Origin: Gordonia terrae
GTDB lineage: Bacteria; Actinomycetota; Actinomycetes; Mycobacteriales; Mycobacteriaceae
DNA: 64,000 nt
Assembly: GCF_001698225.1 (NCBI RefSeq)
Contig: NZ_CP016594.1
Span: 1,984,001 to 2,048,000, forward strand
Direction of reading: 5' to 3'
Made by a program: the position numbers and the translations under genes. The notes beneath the pieces are model-generated. The model saw nothing but the letters and a program-made list of their open reading frames with translations. It ran no database searches and was not told where the DNA came from. Shown here piece after piece: positions 1 through 7,701 of the stretch; the stretch's first letter is position 1; each line of letters opens with the position of its first letter.

Positions 1-243
1 ATCGGCGCGTGCGCGGCCGGCGCCCGGGAACGCGACCCAGGCCGCGAGGTAGAGGATGAGTCCGCTGCCACCGAAGAACGCCGCCACCACGAACGCGACC
101 TTCACCAGCGTCGGGTCCACGCGGTAGCGCGCGGCGATGCCGGTGCAGACGCCGGCGATCGTCCGATCGTCGGGCCGATACGGGCGGGTCGACCACATGC
201 CCTGGATCTGCTGCTGGAACTCCTTGGTCTCCATGCCGATCAT
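1..243 (-). CDS. PspC-domain membrane protein (3' end beyond window)
   Basis: The first 80 codons encode a PspC domain: a short polar N-terminus, the conserved pattern TIAGVCTGIAARYRVDPTLV, then a hydrophobic helix (VAFVVAAFFGGSGLILYLAA). PspC proteins are small inner-membrane components of envelope-stress responses. The reading frame is open to base 1, so the C-terminus is missing. Two in-frame ATG codons (243 and 234) are possible; neither has a strong ribosome binding site. The gene is divergent from a histidine kinase that carries its own PspC domain, which suggests that the three genes form one envelope-sensing module. Family assignment is firm; the partner relationship is inferred. Confidence 0.8.
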   Translation of the reverse strand, partial: MIGMETKEFQQQIQGMWSTRPYRPDDRTIAGVCTGIAARYRVDPTLVKVAFVVAAFFGGSGLILYLAAWVAFPGAGRARAD

Positions 244-356
244 CGTGCCGCCCACCGGGCCACGAACACATCGGGTGATCCCCTGAATTGTCCCCCGGAG
301 AAATCCGGTGTGCAGGGGTGGTGGAGCGACACACCCTGAGATCGACACGCACGAAC

Positions 357-370
357 CGGGGTTGACCCCG
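357..370. promoter_or_regulatory. Candidate operator: 14-bp palindrome CGGGGT-TG-ACCCCG
   Basis: A perfect 6-bp inverted repeat with a 2-bp centre lies between the divergent pspC-like gene and the histidine kinase, 45 bp before the kinase start. Its position would suit binding by the LuxR-type regulator encoded downstream. This is inference from symmetry and location only. Confidence 0.25.
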
Positions 371-414
371 ATGTCGCGGAGCCGATCGCATGGGACGATC
401 GAGGAGTGAGTCGA

Positions 415-1752
415 ATGGAGGTCGAACCGGTCCCGAGGCTGGTGCGCCGCGACGGCGGGCGCGTGGTCGCCGGCGTCGCCGGTGGACTGGCCGACCATCT
501 CGGTGTCGATGTGTTCCGCGTGCGGATCGTGTTCGTGGTGCTGGCCGCGCTGGCCGGGGCCGGTGTTGCCGCGTACGGTCTGCTCTGGTTCTTCTGCCCC
601 CAGGGGAGCGACACCGCGCCACCGGCGCCGGGTGTGCGCCGTCAGTCGCTCGGACTGGCGATGATCGGGCTGGTGGCGATGGCCGTGGTGGGGTTCGCGG
701 CCTCGGGGACCCCGGCGTCTTACCTCGTCCCGTTCGTGTTCATCGCCCTCGGCGCCAGCCTGGTGTGGCGCGAGTTCGACACGTCCCATCGGTCACCGCG
801 TACCCCGTTGCTCACCTGGACCCGGCTGATCGGCGGCGTCGCGCTCGTCGTCGGCGGTCTGGTCGTCGTGGTGGTCGCGGGCGACCGCAGCTTCGGCGGA
901 CTCAACTCGACGATCCTCGCCGTCGGCGCGACCCTCATCGGCGTCGTGTTGCTGACCGTGCCCCTGTGGATGCGCCTGCTGCGCACCCTCAACGAGGAGC
1001 GCTCCGCCCGGATCCGGAATGCCGAGCGCGAGGAGATCGCCTCGCACCTCCACGACTCGGTTCTGCAGACCCTGGCGCTGATCCAGAAGAAGGCGGGTCG
1101 GCCCGACGAGGTGGCACGGCTGGCCCGGAGCCAGGAACGCGAGCTGCGGGCGTGGCTGTTCGGTGATCCGGCGACCGAACGCGGTTCGCTGGCGGCGGCG
1201 CTGCGCAGTGTGGGCGCCGAGGTCGAGGACGCCTACGGTATCGAGGTGGAGATCATCACCGTCGGTGATCTGCGCCCGAACAACACCCGCGACGCCAAAC
1301 GATGGTCCGCTCTCGTCGGCGCGACGCGCGAAGCCCTGGTCAACGCCGCCAAGCACTCCGGCGAGCGCACGGTGGACGTATACGGCGAGATCACCGACGA
1401 CGAGGTCGAGGTGTACGTGCGCGACCGTGGCCTCGGCTTCGACCCCGAGACGGTCGACGACGACCGGCAGGGGATCTCCCGGTCGATCCGCGCTCGCGTG
1501 GAACGGATGGGCGGGCGCGTGCGGATCACCTCGACGCCCGGACGCGGAACCAACGTGGGCCTCATGATGCCGCGCGGTGACGGGGGTTCGGTGGAGGAGA
1601 GATCCGACCCGGAGAGATCCGACCCGGAGAGATCCGACCCGGAGAGATCCGACCCGGAGAGATCCGACCCGGAGAGGTCCGAGCCACCCGCGCGGACCGG
1701 CGAGATGAGCATGGATGCGGTCGCCCCGACCGACAACAGGAAGGCACGATGA
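415..1752 (+). CDS. PspC-domain sensor histidine kinase (HisKA_3/NarL type)
   Basis: A membrane sensor kinase of 445 residues. An N-terminal PspC domain (about residues 5-65, VVAGVAGGLADHLGVD) is followed by several hydrophobic segments to about residue 200. The dimerisation/phosphoacceptor box then reads EEIASHLHDSVLQTL, with the phosphorylatable histidine at about residue 213, and an HATPase_c domain follows (VNAAKHS as N-box, DRGLGFD and GRGTNVGL as G-boxes). ATG 415 is preferred because GAGGAG at 401-406 sits 8 nt upstream; a GTG at 406 is the alternative. The C-terminal tail is an ERSDP repeat. The stop overlaps the next gene (ATGA), so it is translated with its response regulator. The stimulus is unknown; envelope stress is inferred from the PspC domain. 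Confidence 0.9.
   Translation: MEVEPVPRLVRRDGGRVVAGVAGGLADHLGVDVFRVRIVFVVLAALAGAGVAAYGLLWFFCPQGSDTAPPAPGVRRQSLGLAMIGLVAMAVVGFAASGTPASYLVPFVFIALGASLVWREFDTSHRSPRTPLLTWTRLIGGVALVVGGLVVVVVAGDRSFGGLNSTILAVGATLIGVVLLTVPLWMRLLRTLNEERSARIRNAEREEIASHLHDSVLQTLALIQKKAGRPDEVARLARSQERELRAWLFGDPATERGSLAAALRSVGAEVEDAYGIEVEIITVGDLRPNNTRDAKRWSALVGATREALVNAAKHSGERTVDVYGEITDDEVEVYVRDRGLGFDPETVDDDRQGISRSIRARVERMGGRVRITSTPGRGTNVGLMMPRGDGGSVEERSDPERSDPERSDPERSDPERSDPERSEPPARTGEMSMDAVAPTDNRKAR
1597..1686 (+). repeat. 15-bp tandem repeat, five perfect copies plus one degenerate
   Basis: The unit GAGAGATCCGACCCG repeats exactly at 1597, 1612, 1627, 1642 and 1657. A sixth diverged copy (GAGAGGTCCGAGCCA) starts at 1672. 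It encodes (ERSDP)n in the C-terminal tail of the histidine kinase. The period is a multiple of three, so copy-number change keeps the frame. Near-perfect identity between copies suggests recent expansion. Confidence 0.97.
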
Positions 1753-2453
1753 CAGCGAGACCGACGAGCCCCGACCCCTCCGGTCCCGTGACCGTCTACC
1801 TGGTCGACGACCACGCCGTCTTCCGTTCCGGGGTCCGTGCCGAACTGGCCGACGAGCCGGGTCTGCGTGTCGTCGGCGAAGCGGGTGCCGTGGCCGACGC
1901 GATCGACGGGATCGTCTCGACGGCGCCGGATGTGGTCCTCCTCGACGTGCACATGCCGGCCGGTGGCGGGGTGGCCGTGCTGCGCGGCGTGCTCGATCGG
2001 ATCGGTTCGGCCGCACCGGGTTCGGTTCCACCGGTGTTCCTCGCGCTGAGCGTGTCCGACGCCGCCGAGGACGTCATCGCGACCATTCGCGCCGGCGCCC
2101 GCGGTTACGTGACGAAGACGATCGCAGGACCGGAACTCGCCGACGCGGTCCGTCGGGTGGCCGACGGCGACGCGGTCTTCAGTCCGCGTCTGGCGGGTTT
2201 CGTCCTCGACTCGTTCACCGGCAAGTCCTCGGCCCCCGAACCGCCGCTCGACCCCGAACTCGACTCGCTGACCAGGCGAGAACTGGAGGTGTTGCGTCTG
2301 CTCGCGCGGGGGTACACCTACCGCGAGATCGCCGAGGAGCTGTTCATCTCGATCAAGACGGTCGAGACCCACGCGTCGAATGTCTTGCGCAAGACGCAGC
2401 AGTCCAACCGCAACGCCCTCACCCGGTGGGCGGCCACCCGCCACATCGGCTGA
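1749..2453 (+). CDS. LuxR/NarL-family response regulator
   Basis: 234 residues. The receiver domain begins TVYLVDDHAVFRSGV (acidic pocket DD), with the phosphoacceptor Asp at about residue 66 in VVLLDVHMP and the conserved Lys in YVTKTI. The C-terminal LuxR helix-turn-helix reads LTRRELEVLRLLARGYTYREIAEELFISIKTVETH. The start codon overlaps the kinase stop by four bases, so the pair is translationally coupled and is almost certainly a cognate two-component system. It probably regulates its own locus and the divergent pspC-like gene (inference). Confidence 0.93.
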   Translation: MTARPTSPDPSGPVTVYLVDDHAVFRSGVRAELADEPGLRVVGEAGAVADAIDGIVSTAPDVVLLDVHMPAGGGVAVLRGVLDRIGSAAPGSVPPVFLALSVSDAAEDVIATIRAGARGYVTKTIAGPELADAVRRVADGDAVFSPRLAGFVLDSFTGKSSAPEPPLDPELDSLTRRELEVLRLLARGYTYREIAEELFISIKTVETHASNVLRKTQQSNRNALTRWAATRHIG

Positions 2454-2474
2454 GCGCCCGCCGCGGACGACGGC

Positions 2475-3740
2475 TCAGCGCACCAGCGCGATCGCGAGTA
2501 CGACGACCACGGCGAGCACCGCGAAGAACACGAAGATCGACACCGCGAGCGCGGTGCTCGACGTGCCCGACGGTTGCGCGGGCGGACCGTACGACGGCTG
2601 GCGTCCATCGGACGGATGGTGCTGTGCCGTGGGCGGTCTCGGCGTCGACGAGTGTGGTTGCGGCGTCGACATCATCGTGGGGGACATGCCCTGTCGGGTG
2701 CGCGGCAGGTCGCGGGAGCCGCGATCGGCCGACATCGTCGGGGCGTACGGGGGCAGGGTGGCGCCGGCGGGGCGGTGCGGACCGGTGGTGGACGATCGGT
2801 TGGTCCGCTGCGACCAGACCGGCGTACCCGCTCCCGGGCGGGTGATCAGGCCGGTCAGGACCTGATCACGGGTGCCGCGGGAGCCGGCCGCGAACGAGGT
2901 GAGGAGATCTCGAGCCTGGCTCATCGTCGGGCGTTTGGTCGGGCTGGGTTCGAGGAGACGCAGCAGGACCGGCTCGAGTTCGGCGGCATTCTGCATGGGA
3001 TTGATGCGGGCCCGTGCGACCTTGTGCAGCAAGGCGATCGAGTTGTCGTCGACGCCGAACGGCGGCTGGCCCTCGACCATCGTGTAGATGGTCGCGCCCA
3101 GTGAGTACACGTCCGACGCCTCTTGTGGATCGGCTCCGCGGGCGACCTCGGGGGCGAAATATGCCGGCGTACCGGTGATCACGCCGGTCTGGGTGAGGGT
3201 GACATCGTCCTTGGCTCGTGAGATCCCGAAGTCGGTGATCTTGACCAGGCCCGTGTGGCGGCCGCCCTCGGCGATGAGGATGTTGCCCGGCTTGATGTCG
3301 CGGTGCACGATCCCCGCGGCGTGGGCCTCGACCATCGCATCGGCCACCTGCGCGCCGATCTGGGCGGCTTCGGCAGGTGCGAGTGTCTTTGTGGCATGGA
3401 GGATCTGGGCGACGCTGCGCGACGGCAGGTACTCCATGACCAACCAGGGTTCGCCCCGGTCGAGGGCCACGTCGTGCATGGCGATCGCGTTGCGGTGGGA
3501 GAGTTTGGCGGCGATGCGGCCCTCTCGCATGGCCCGCTGGCGAACATTGTCCGCGGAGTCCTCGGTGAGGCCCTCGGTGGAGACGACCTGCTTGACGGCG
3601 ACGTCACGGTCGAGGAGCTGGTCGCGGGCGAGCCAGACGGTGCCCATGCCGCCCCCGCCGATCCGCGACTTCAGGCGGTATCGTCCGGCCACCAGATACT
3701 GGGGACCCGGGGCATGGTGGGGTCCGGCGGTCGTCGACAT
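2475..3740 (-). CDS. Eukaryotic-type Ser/Thr protein kinase with C-terminal membrane anchor
   Basis: 421 residues. The N-terminal kinase domain (about residues 21-270) has the glycine loop IGGGGMGTVWLA, ATP-binding Lys50 in VAVK, the catalytic loop HRDIKPGN (Asp148), DFG at 170-172, an activation loop rich in Thr (TLTQTGVITGTPAYFAPE), and the APE motif. A Pro/Ser/Thr-rich linker follows, then one transmembrane helix near the C-terminus (SIFVFFAVLAVVVVLAIALV) with almost no extracytoplasmic part. It therefore has no PASTA or other outside sensor. It belongs to the Pkn family. It is convergent with the response regulator and divergent from the radical SAM gene; no substrate can be read from context. 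Confidence 0.92.
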   Translation of the reverse strand: MSTTAGPHHAPGPQYLVAGRYRLKSRIGGGGMGTVWLARDQLLDRDVAVKQVVSTEGLTEDSADNVRQRAMREGRIAAKLSHRNAIAMHDVALDRGEPWLVMEYLPSRSVAQILHATKTLAPAEAAQIGAQVADAMVEAHAAGIVHRDIKPGNILIAEGGRHTGLVKITDFGISRAKDDVTLTQTGVITGTPAYFAPEVARGADPQEASDVYSLGATIYTMVEGQPPFGVDDNSIALLHKVARARINPMQNAAELEPVLLRLLEPSPTKRPTMSQARDLLTSFAAGSRGTRDQVLTGLITRPGAGTPVWSQRTNRSSTTGPHRPAGATLPPYAPTMSADRGSRDLPRTRQGMSPTMMSTPQPHSSTPRPPTAQHHPSDGRQPSYGPPAQPSGTSSTALAVSIFVFFAVLAVVVVLAIALVR

Positions 3741-3793
3741 ACGGAGATGATAGCGGCGCGGACGTCGCGGCGGGCACGCACTTGACAGTCGAG

Positions 3794-3809
3794 TCGTACG
3801 TATGTTCGA
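3794..3809 (+). promoter_or_regulatory. LexA (SOS) box of the radical SAM gene
   Basis: TCGTAC-GTAT-GTTCGA differs from the mycobacterial SOS consensus TCGAAC-N4-GTTCGA at one position. A TTGACA (3782-3787) lies just upstream. With a 17-nt spacer, a -10 hexamer would be TTCGAC (3805-3810), inside the box, placing the transcript start at or next to ATG 3818. LexA binding would thus block the promoter, and the mRNA may be leaderless. The M. tuberculosis counterpart Rv2578c is a known LexA-regulon member. Confidence 0.85.
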
Positions 3810-3817
3810 CTCGGACC

Positions 3818-4843
3818 ATGCGATGGTCCGATCAGGCGGTGGAGGTCGACGACGGGTCGCTCCCCGGGCTGAGCCGCTCGGGTCTGGTTCGGTCGGTACG
3901 CACGCCCGACTTCGAGGGTGTCACATTCCACGAGGTGTTGGCCAAGAGTGCGCTCAACCGCGTCCCGGACGCCTCGCAGCTCCCTTTCCAGTTCACGGTC
4001 AACACCTTTCGCGGGTGCACACATGCCTGCCGCTACTGTTTCGCCCGTCCGACGCACGAGTATCTGGACCTCGATGCGGGGGCGGACTTCGACACCCAGG
4101 TGGTCGTCAAGCTCAACGTGGCGGCGGTGTTGCGCAAGGAGCTCAAGCGCCGATCGTGGACCCGGGAGACGGTGGCACTGGGTACCAACACCGATCCTTA
4201 TCAGCGTGCCGAGGGGCGATACCGGCTCATGCCGGGTGTGATCTCCGCGCTCGCCGAGTCCCGGACGCCGTTCTCCATCCTCACCAAGGGCACCTTGATC
4301 CGTCGTGATCTGTCGCTGTTGCGTCAGGCCGCGGGGGAGGTGTCGGTCAGCGTCGGGATCTCGCTGGCGATCCTCGATCCGGATCTGCAGAAGAAGATCG
4401 AGCCCGGGACACCGTCACCGCAGGCCCGGCTCTCGCTGATCCGCGACCTCGCCGACGCCGGGATCGCGCCGCATGTGATGGTGGCCCCCGTCATCCCATA
4501 TCTCACCGATTCGACCTCGCATCTCGACTCGCTGCTCGAGGCCCTCGCCGACGCCGGTGCGTCGGGCGTGACCGCGTTCCCGATGCATCTGCGGTCCTCG
4601 ACCAAGCCGTGGTTCCTGGAGTGGCTGGCGGAGGAGCATCCGGCTCTCATCCGCCGCTACCGGGGGCTGTACGGGCGTGGCGCGTATGTCACCCCGGAGT
4701 ACTCGTCGTGGCTTCGCGACCGGATGAAGCCGCTCGTGCACAAGCACGGCCTGGCGGGGTCCGGTGGTCTCCGGCAGTCGGGTCGCGACACCTCGACTGC
4801 GGTGGCCGCACCCGAGTTGCAGCACGCCCTCACCCTGTTCTGA
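3818..4843 (+). CDS. Rv2578c-family radical SAM protein (SplB-like), SOS-controlled
   Basis: 341 residues. The 4Fe-4S/SAM motif is CTHACRYC (Cys67, Cys71, Cys74), followed by FARPTHEYL, a signature of the Rv2578c/SplB-like branch. Further conserved blocks are LGTNTDPYQRAEGRY and SILTKGT. Start: ATG 3818 matches the family N-terminus (MRWSDQAVEVDDG); an upstream TTG at 3782 is part of the promoter. There is no clear ribosome binding site, which agrees with a leaderless message. The biochemical function of this family is not established. Homology to spore photoproduct lyase-type enzymes and the LexA box suggest a DNA-lesion role. It sits 260 bp before imuA' on the same strand but has its own SOS box and a terminator behind it. 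Confidence 0.88.
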   Translation: MRWSDQAVEVDDGSLPGLSRSGLVRSVRTPDFEGVTFHEVLAKSALNRVPDASQLPFQFTVNTFRGCTHACRYCFARPTHEYLDLDAGADFDTQVVVKLNVAAVLRKELKRRSWTRETVALGTNTDPYQRAEGRYRLMPGVISALAESRTPFSILTKGTLIRRDLSLLRQAAGEVSVSVGISLAILDPDLQKKIEPGTPSPQARLSLIRDLADAGIAPHVMVAPVIPYLTDSTSHLDSLLEALADAGASGVTAFPMHLRSSTKPWFLEWLAEEHPALIRRYRGLYGRGAYVTPEYSSWLRDRMKPLVHKHGLAGSGGLRQSGRDTSTAVAAPELQHALTLF

Positions 4844-4856
4844 TTCCTGCTCTTCC

Positions 4857-4887
4857 GAGTCGGCGCAGTCCTGATCTGCGCCGATTC
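4857..4887 (+). terminator. Hairpin terminator after the radical SAM gene
   Basis: A 12-bp stem (GAGTCGGCGCAG pairing with CTGCGCCGATTC, one G-T wobble) has a 7-nt loop and starts 13 nt after the stop codon. No strong T tract follows, as is common in actinobacteria. It would separate this gene from imuA'-imuB. Confidence 0.6.
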
Positions 4888-4971
4888 GACATGTTCGAGT
4901 ACGTATGCTGTCGCGCAACGGATTTCGATGTCAGTTGACGCTTGTCGGTGGTTGGTTCTACTCTCGAATCA

Positions 4972-4987
4972 TCGAAAAAGTGTTCGA
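4972..4987 (+). promoter_or_regulatory. LexA (SOS) box of imuA'-imuB
   Basis: TCGAAA-AAGT-GTTCGA has one mismatch to TCGAAC-N4-GTTCGA. It lies 116 bp upstream of the preferred imuA' ATG, a longer leader than at the two other SOS genes in this window. DNA-damage induction of imuA'B through LexA is established in M. tuberculosis. Confidence 0.85.
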
Positions 4988-5103
4988 ATGATCTGCGGCC
5001 GGGGGTACCCCTCGGGATCACTCGGAAGGCTGTTCGAGACCCTGGTGGCGCGCACCTTCCCGGCTCGCTCGAGTACCTCATGTCGACTGGAGGGTGTCCG
5101 GAG

Positions 5104-5934
5104 ATGGATGTGTCAGCTGGTGTTGCCGTGACCGATGTCGCGGCCCGTGGACGCGCCGACGAACTGGCGGGATTGCGTCGGCGGATGGCGGCCATGTCCG
5201 GTCGGCCCGATCAACGGGCGGTCGAGGTCCGCGATCGGGCGGTGGGTGTACTCCCGATGCCGGATTCGTTGTCGGAGGTGATGCCGCACAACGGGATTCC
5301 GCGGGGTACGGTGGTCGGTCTCGATGGTGCCCGCTCGGTGCTGGTCGCGATGATCGCAGCGGTGACCCGTGCCGGTGGGCAGGTGGGGATCGTCGGTCTG
5401 CCACGGTTGAGCTTGTTGTCGGCGGCGGAGATGGGTGCCGACCTGTCCCGTATCGCCACCATCCCCGATCCCGGCCCCGATCCGGTCGAGGTGGCGGCGG
5501 TCCTGCTCGACGGTATGGACCTGGTGATCCTGGACCTGGCGGGCGACGGCGTGGGGACTCGCCCACGGACCGAGGTGGTGGCCCCGTCACGTGCCCGGGT
5601 GGTCATGGGTCGGGTACGCAAGCAGTCGTCGGTGTTGCTGGTGACCGGTGGCACCTGGCCGGGCGCGCAGCTGGCCATCGAGGCCCGTGTCCTCACCTAC
5701 CGGCACAGCCCGCACCTTCCGGGCCGAACCGCTTCCCGCGCAGCCGGTCTCGACTCCGCGCGCAGTGGCTACGGCCGCATCGGCGGGATGCGGTTGCAGG
5801 TCACGGTGTCCGGCCGCGGCCGGCAGTCCGCGAGCACCGAGGTCGAGCTCCTGGCGGCGGGTCACGGAGCCGACCGCACGGTCGAGATGGTCGCGGCGAC
5901 GAGTACCTCCCCGGTGCTCGCGGTGGCGAACTGA
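5104..5934 (+). CDS. imuA': ImuA', mutasome accessory protein (RecA-fold-like)
   Basis: 276 residues, assigned by its coupling to imuB and by the actinobacterial ImuA' pattern (VLPMPDSLSEVMPHNGIPRGTVV, then a RecA/SulA-like core with GGQVGIVGLP and LVILDL). In mycobacteria, ImuA', ImuB and DnaE2 together carry out damage-induced mutagenic bypass. The region after GIPRGTVVGLDG lacks a GKT/GKS Walker A lysine, so ATP hydrolysis is doubtful. ATG 5104 is chosen because GGAGGG (5089-5094) lies 9 nt upstream; an in-frame ATG at 5080 is less well placed. The stop overlaps imuB (TGATG). The LexA box is at 4972. Confidence 0.85.
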   Translation: MDVSAGVAVTDVAARGRADELAGLRRRMAAMSGRPDQRAVEVRDRAVGVLPMPDSLSEVMPHNGIPRGTVVGLDGARSVLVAMIAAVTRAGGQVGIVGLPRLSLLSAAEMGADLSRIATIPDPGPDPVEVAAVLLDGMDLVILDLAGDGVGTRPRTEVVAPSRARVVMGRVRKQSSVLLVTGGTWPGAQLAIEARVLTYRHSPHLPGRTASRAAGLDSARSGYGRIGGMRLQVTVSGRGRQSASTEVELLAAGHGADRTVEMVAATSTSPVLAVAN

Positions 5935-7640
5935 TGCCCCCCGAGGAGACGGGGGCCCGGCGGATTCTCGCGCTCTGGTGCCCGGACTGGCCGGCGATGG
6001 CGGCCTCGGCCGAAGCGGACCTGCCCCCACTGCATCCGGTGGCGGTGCTGTCGGCGAATCGGGTGGTGGCCTGCTCGGCGTCGGCCCGGGCGGCAGGTGT
6101 CCGCCGCGGGATGCGCAAACGCCAGGCGCAGGCGGCGTGTACGGAGATGACCGTGGTCACCGCCGACGAGAACCGGGACGGGCGGTTGTTCGAACCGGTG
6201 GTCGCCGCGGTCGCCGAGGTGATACCAGCTCTCGAAGTGCTCCGTCCGGGTCTCCTGGTGATCGCCGGCGACCGTGCGGCCCGCTACTTCGGGGGGATGG
6301 AGGCCCTCGCGGAGGAACTCGTCGACGTGGTGTCGGCGTGTGGCATCGAATCGCAGGTCGGCATCGCCGACGAGATCTTCACCGCCGTCCTCGCCGCCCG
6401 GCACGGTCATCAGGTGGAGCCCGGCGGCGACCGGGAGTATCTCGCCGGCCGACCGGTCGCGGATCTCGCCGTCGAACCCAGCATGAGCGATCCGTCCCGT
6501 GCTGATCTCGTGGAGTTGCTGCGCCGGCTCGGGATCGGCACGATCGGTGCCTTCGCCGACATGTCCGTCACCGATGTCGCCACCCGGTTCGCCCGGGATG
6601 CGGTGGTCGCGCATCGGCTCGCCAACGCGTTGCCGGGGCGCGTCCCCTCGTCCCGCGGTGTGCCGGCCGAACTTGACGTCGACCACACCTGTGACCCGCC
6701 GGTCGACCGCATCGACGTCGCGGCGTTCATCGGCCGTACCCTCGCCGACGCGCTGCACCGACGCCTGCGCGATGCCGCGGTGGCCTGTACGCGACTCACG
6801 ATCACCGCGACCACCGAACGCGGACAACAGCATTCGCGAACCTGGTGGTGCGCCCAACCGCTGACGCCGGAGACGACCGCGGATCGTATCCGATGGCAAC
6901 TCGAGGGGTGGCTGACCGGCGCGGCACGACGCACCTCCCCGCTCGAAGCCCCCTACGGGAGCACAGTCCAGGGGAGAGGTGCGCAGCGCGTCACGGCGCG
7001 GGACACCCGGCCCGACTCGCCGATCGTCCGCTTGCGGCTCGAGCCGGTCGAGGTCGTCGAGGCCGGTGCGCTGCACTACCAGCTCACCGACGATCTCGCC
7101 CGTGGCGGACTGGCCGGTGAGCCCGACGTGGAGGAGCGCGCCCGGCGTTCGCTGGTGCGGATACAGGGCTTGCTGGGTGGTGACGCCGTGCGCATCCCCG
7201 TGTTGAGCGGTGGTCGCGGACCCGCCGAACAGATCACGATGGTCTCCCTGGGCGACGAGCCTGCTCCGCACCGGGACCCATTGGCGCCGTGGCCCGGGCG
7301 CCTGCCACAACCCAGCCCGACGGTGCTGGTGGAGACCGCGATCCATGTGCTCGACGCCGTGGGGCAACCGGTGAAGGTGACCGAACGCGGGGCCTTCACC
7401 GCCGAACCGGTGACCGTCGCCCTGGCATCGTCCCGGGCGCGCCGATCGAGCTGGGGGCTGTGCTGGTGGGCCGGGCCCTGGCCGGTCGGGAGCGCCGACC
7501 GGCCTGCCGGCGCGCAGGCATCGGTTGCAACGGTCGAGACGGGACTGATCGCCCGAGCCCAAGTGCTGCTCGACGATTCGCGTGCCCTGCTGCTGTGCTA
7601 CCGCGCCGGGGAGTGGATCGTCGAGGGGGTCTACGAGTGA
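5934..7640 (+). CDS. imuB: ImuB, catalytically inactive Y-family polymerase-like mutasome hub
   Basis: 568 residues with a Y-family polymerase fold beginning LALWCPDWPAMAA. The usual second catalytic motif (S-x-D-E) is replaced by VIAGDRA, as expected for ImuB, which is a protein hub rather than a polymerase. Palm, finger and little-finger regions are followed by the ImuB-specific C-terminus (RIQGLLGGDAVRIPVLSGGRGPAEQIT). In M. tuberculosis ImuB, a QLPLWG motif binds the beta clamp. The aligned place here reads QLTDDLARGG (residues 383-392), a degenerate version. The gene is translationally coupled to imuA' (1-nt overlap). Confidence 0.92.
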   Translation: MPPEETGARRILALWCPDWPAMAASAEADLPPLHPVAVLSANRVVACSASARAAGVRRGMRKRQAQAACTEMTVVTADENRDGRLFEPVVAAVAEVIPALEVLRPGLLVIAGDRAARYFGGMEALAEELVDVVSACGIESQVGIADEIFTAVLAARHGHQVEPGGDREYLAGRPVADLAVEPSMSDPSRADLVELLRRLGIGTIGAFADMSVTDVATRFARDAVVAHRLANALPGRVPSSRGVPAELDVDHTCDPPVDRIDVAAFIGRTLADALHRRLRDAAVACTRLTITATTERGQQHSRTWWCAQPLTPETTADRIRWQLEGWLTGAARRTSPLEAPYGSTVQGRGAQRVTARDTRPDSPIVRLRLEPVEVVEAGALHYQLTDDLARGGLAGEPDVEERARRSLVRIQGLLGGDAVRIPVLSGGRGPAEQITMVSLGDEPAPHRDPLAPWPGRLPQPSPTVLVETAIHVLDAVGQPVKVTERGAFTAEPVTVALASSRARRSSWGLCWWAGPWPVGSADRPAGAQASVATVETGLIARAQVLLDDSRALLLCYRAGEWIVEGVYE

Positions 7641-7701
7641 CTAACGAAACGCCCGAGTGCGAAACCGTGCGTCTTCGCCTCCAACATGTCAGTCTCGACG
7701 C

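Noticed and set aside
4886..4898. TCGA-CATGT-TCGA, resembling an SOS box
   Set aside because: Arm spacing is one base too short for LexA (13 instead of 14 bp core), and a proper box lies at 4972.
4928..5131. 67-codon frame overlapping the imuA' start, considered as a leader peptide
   Set aside because: No ribosome binding site, and it overlaps imuA' out of frame for 28 bp; no conserved feature.
5862..7562. 566-codon minus-strand frame opposite imuB
   Set aside because: Antisense shadow; no recognisable motifs, and imuB is certain in this region.
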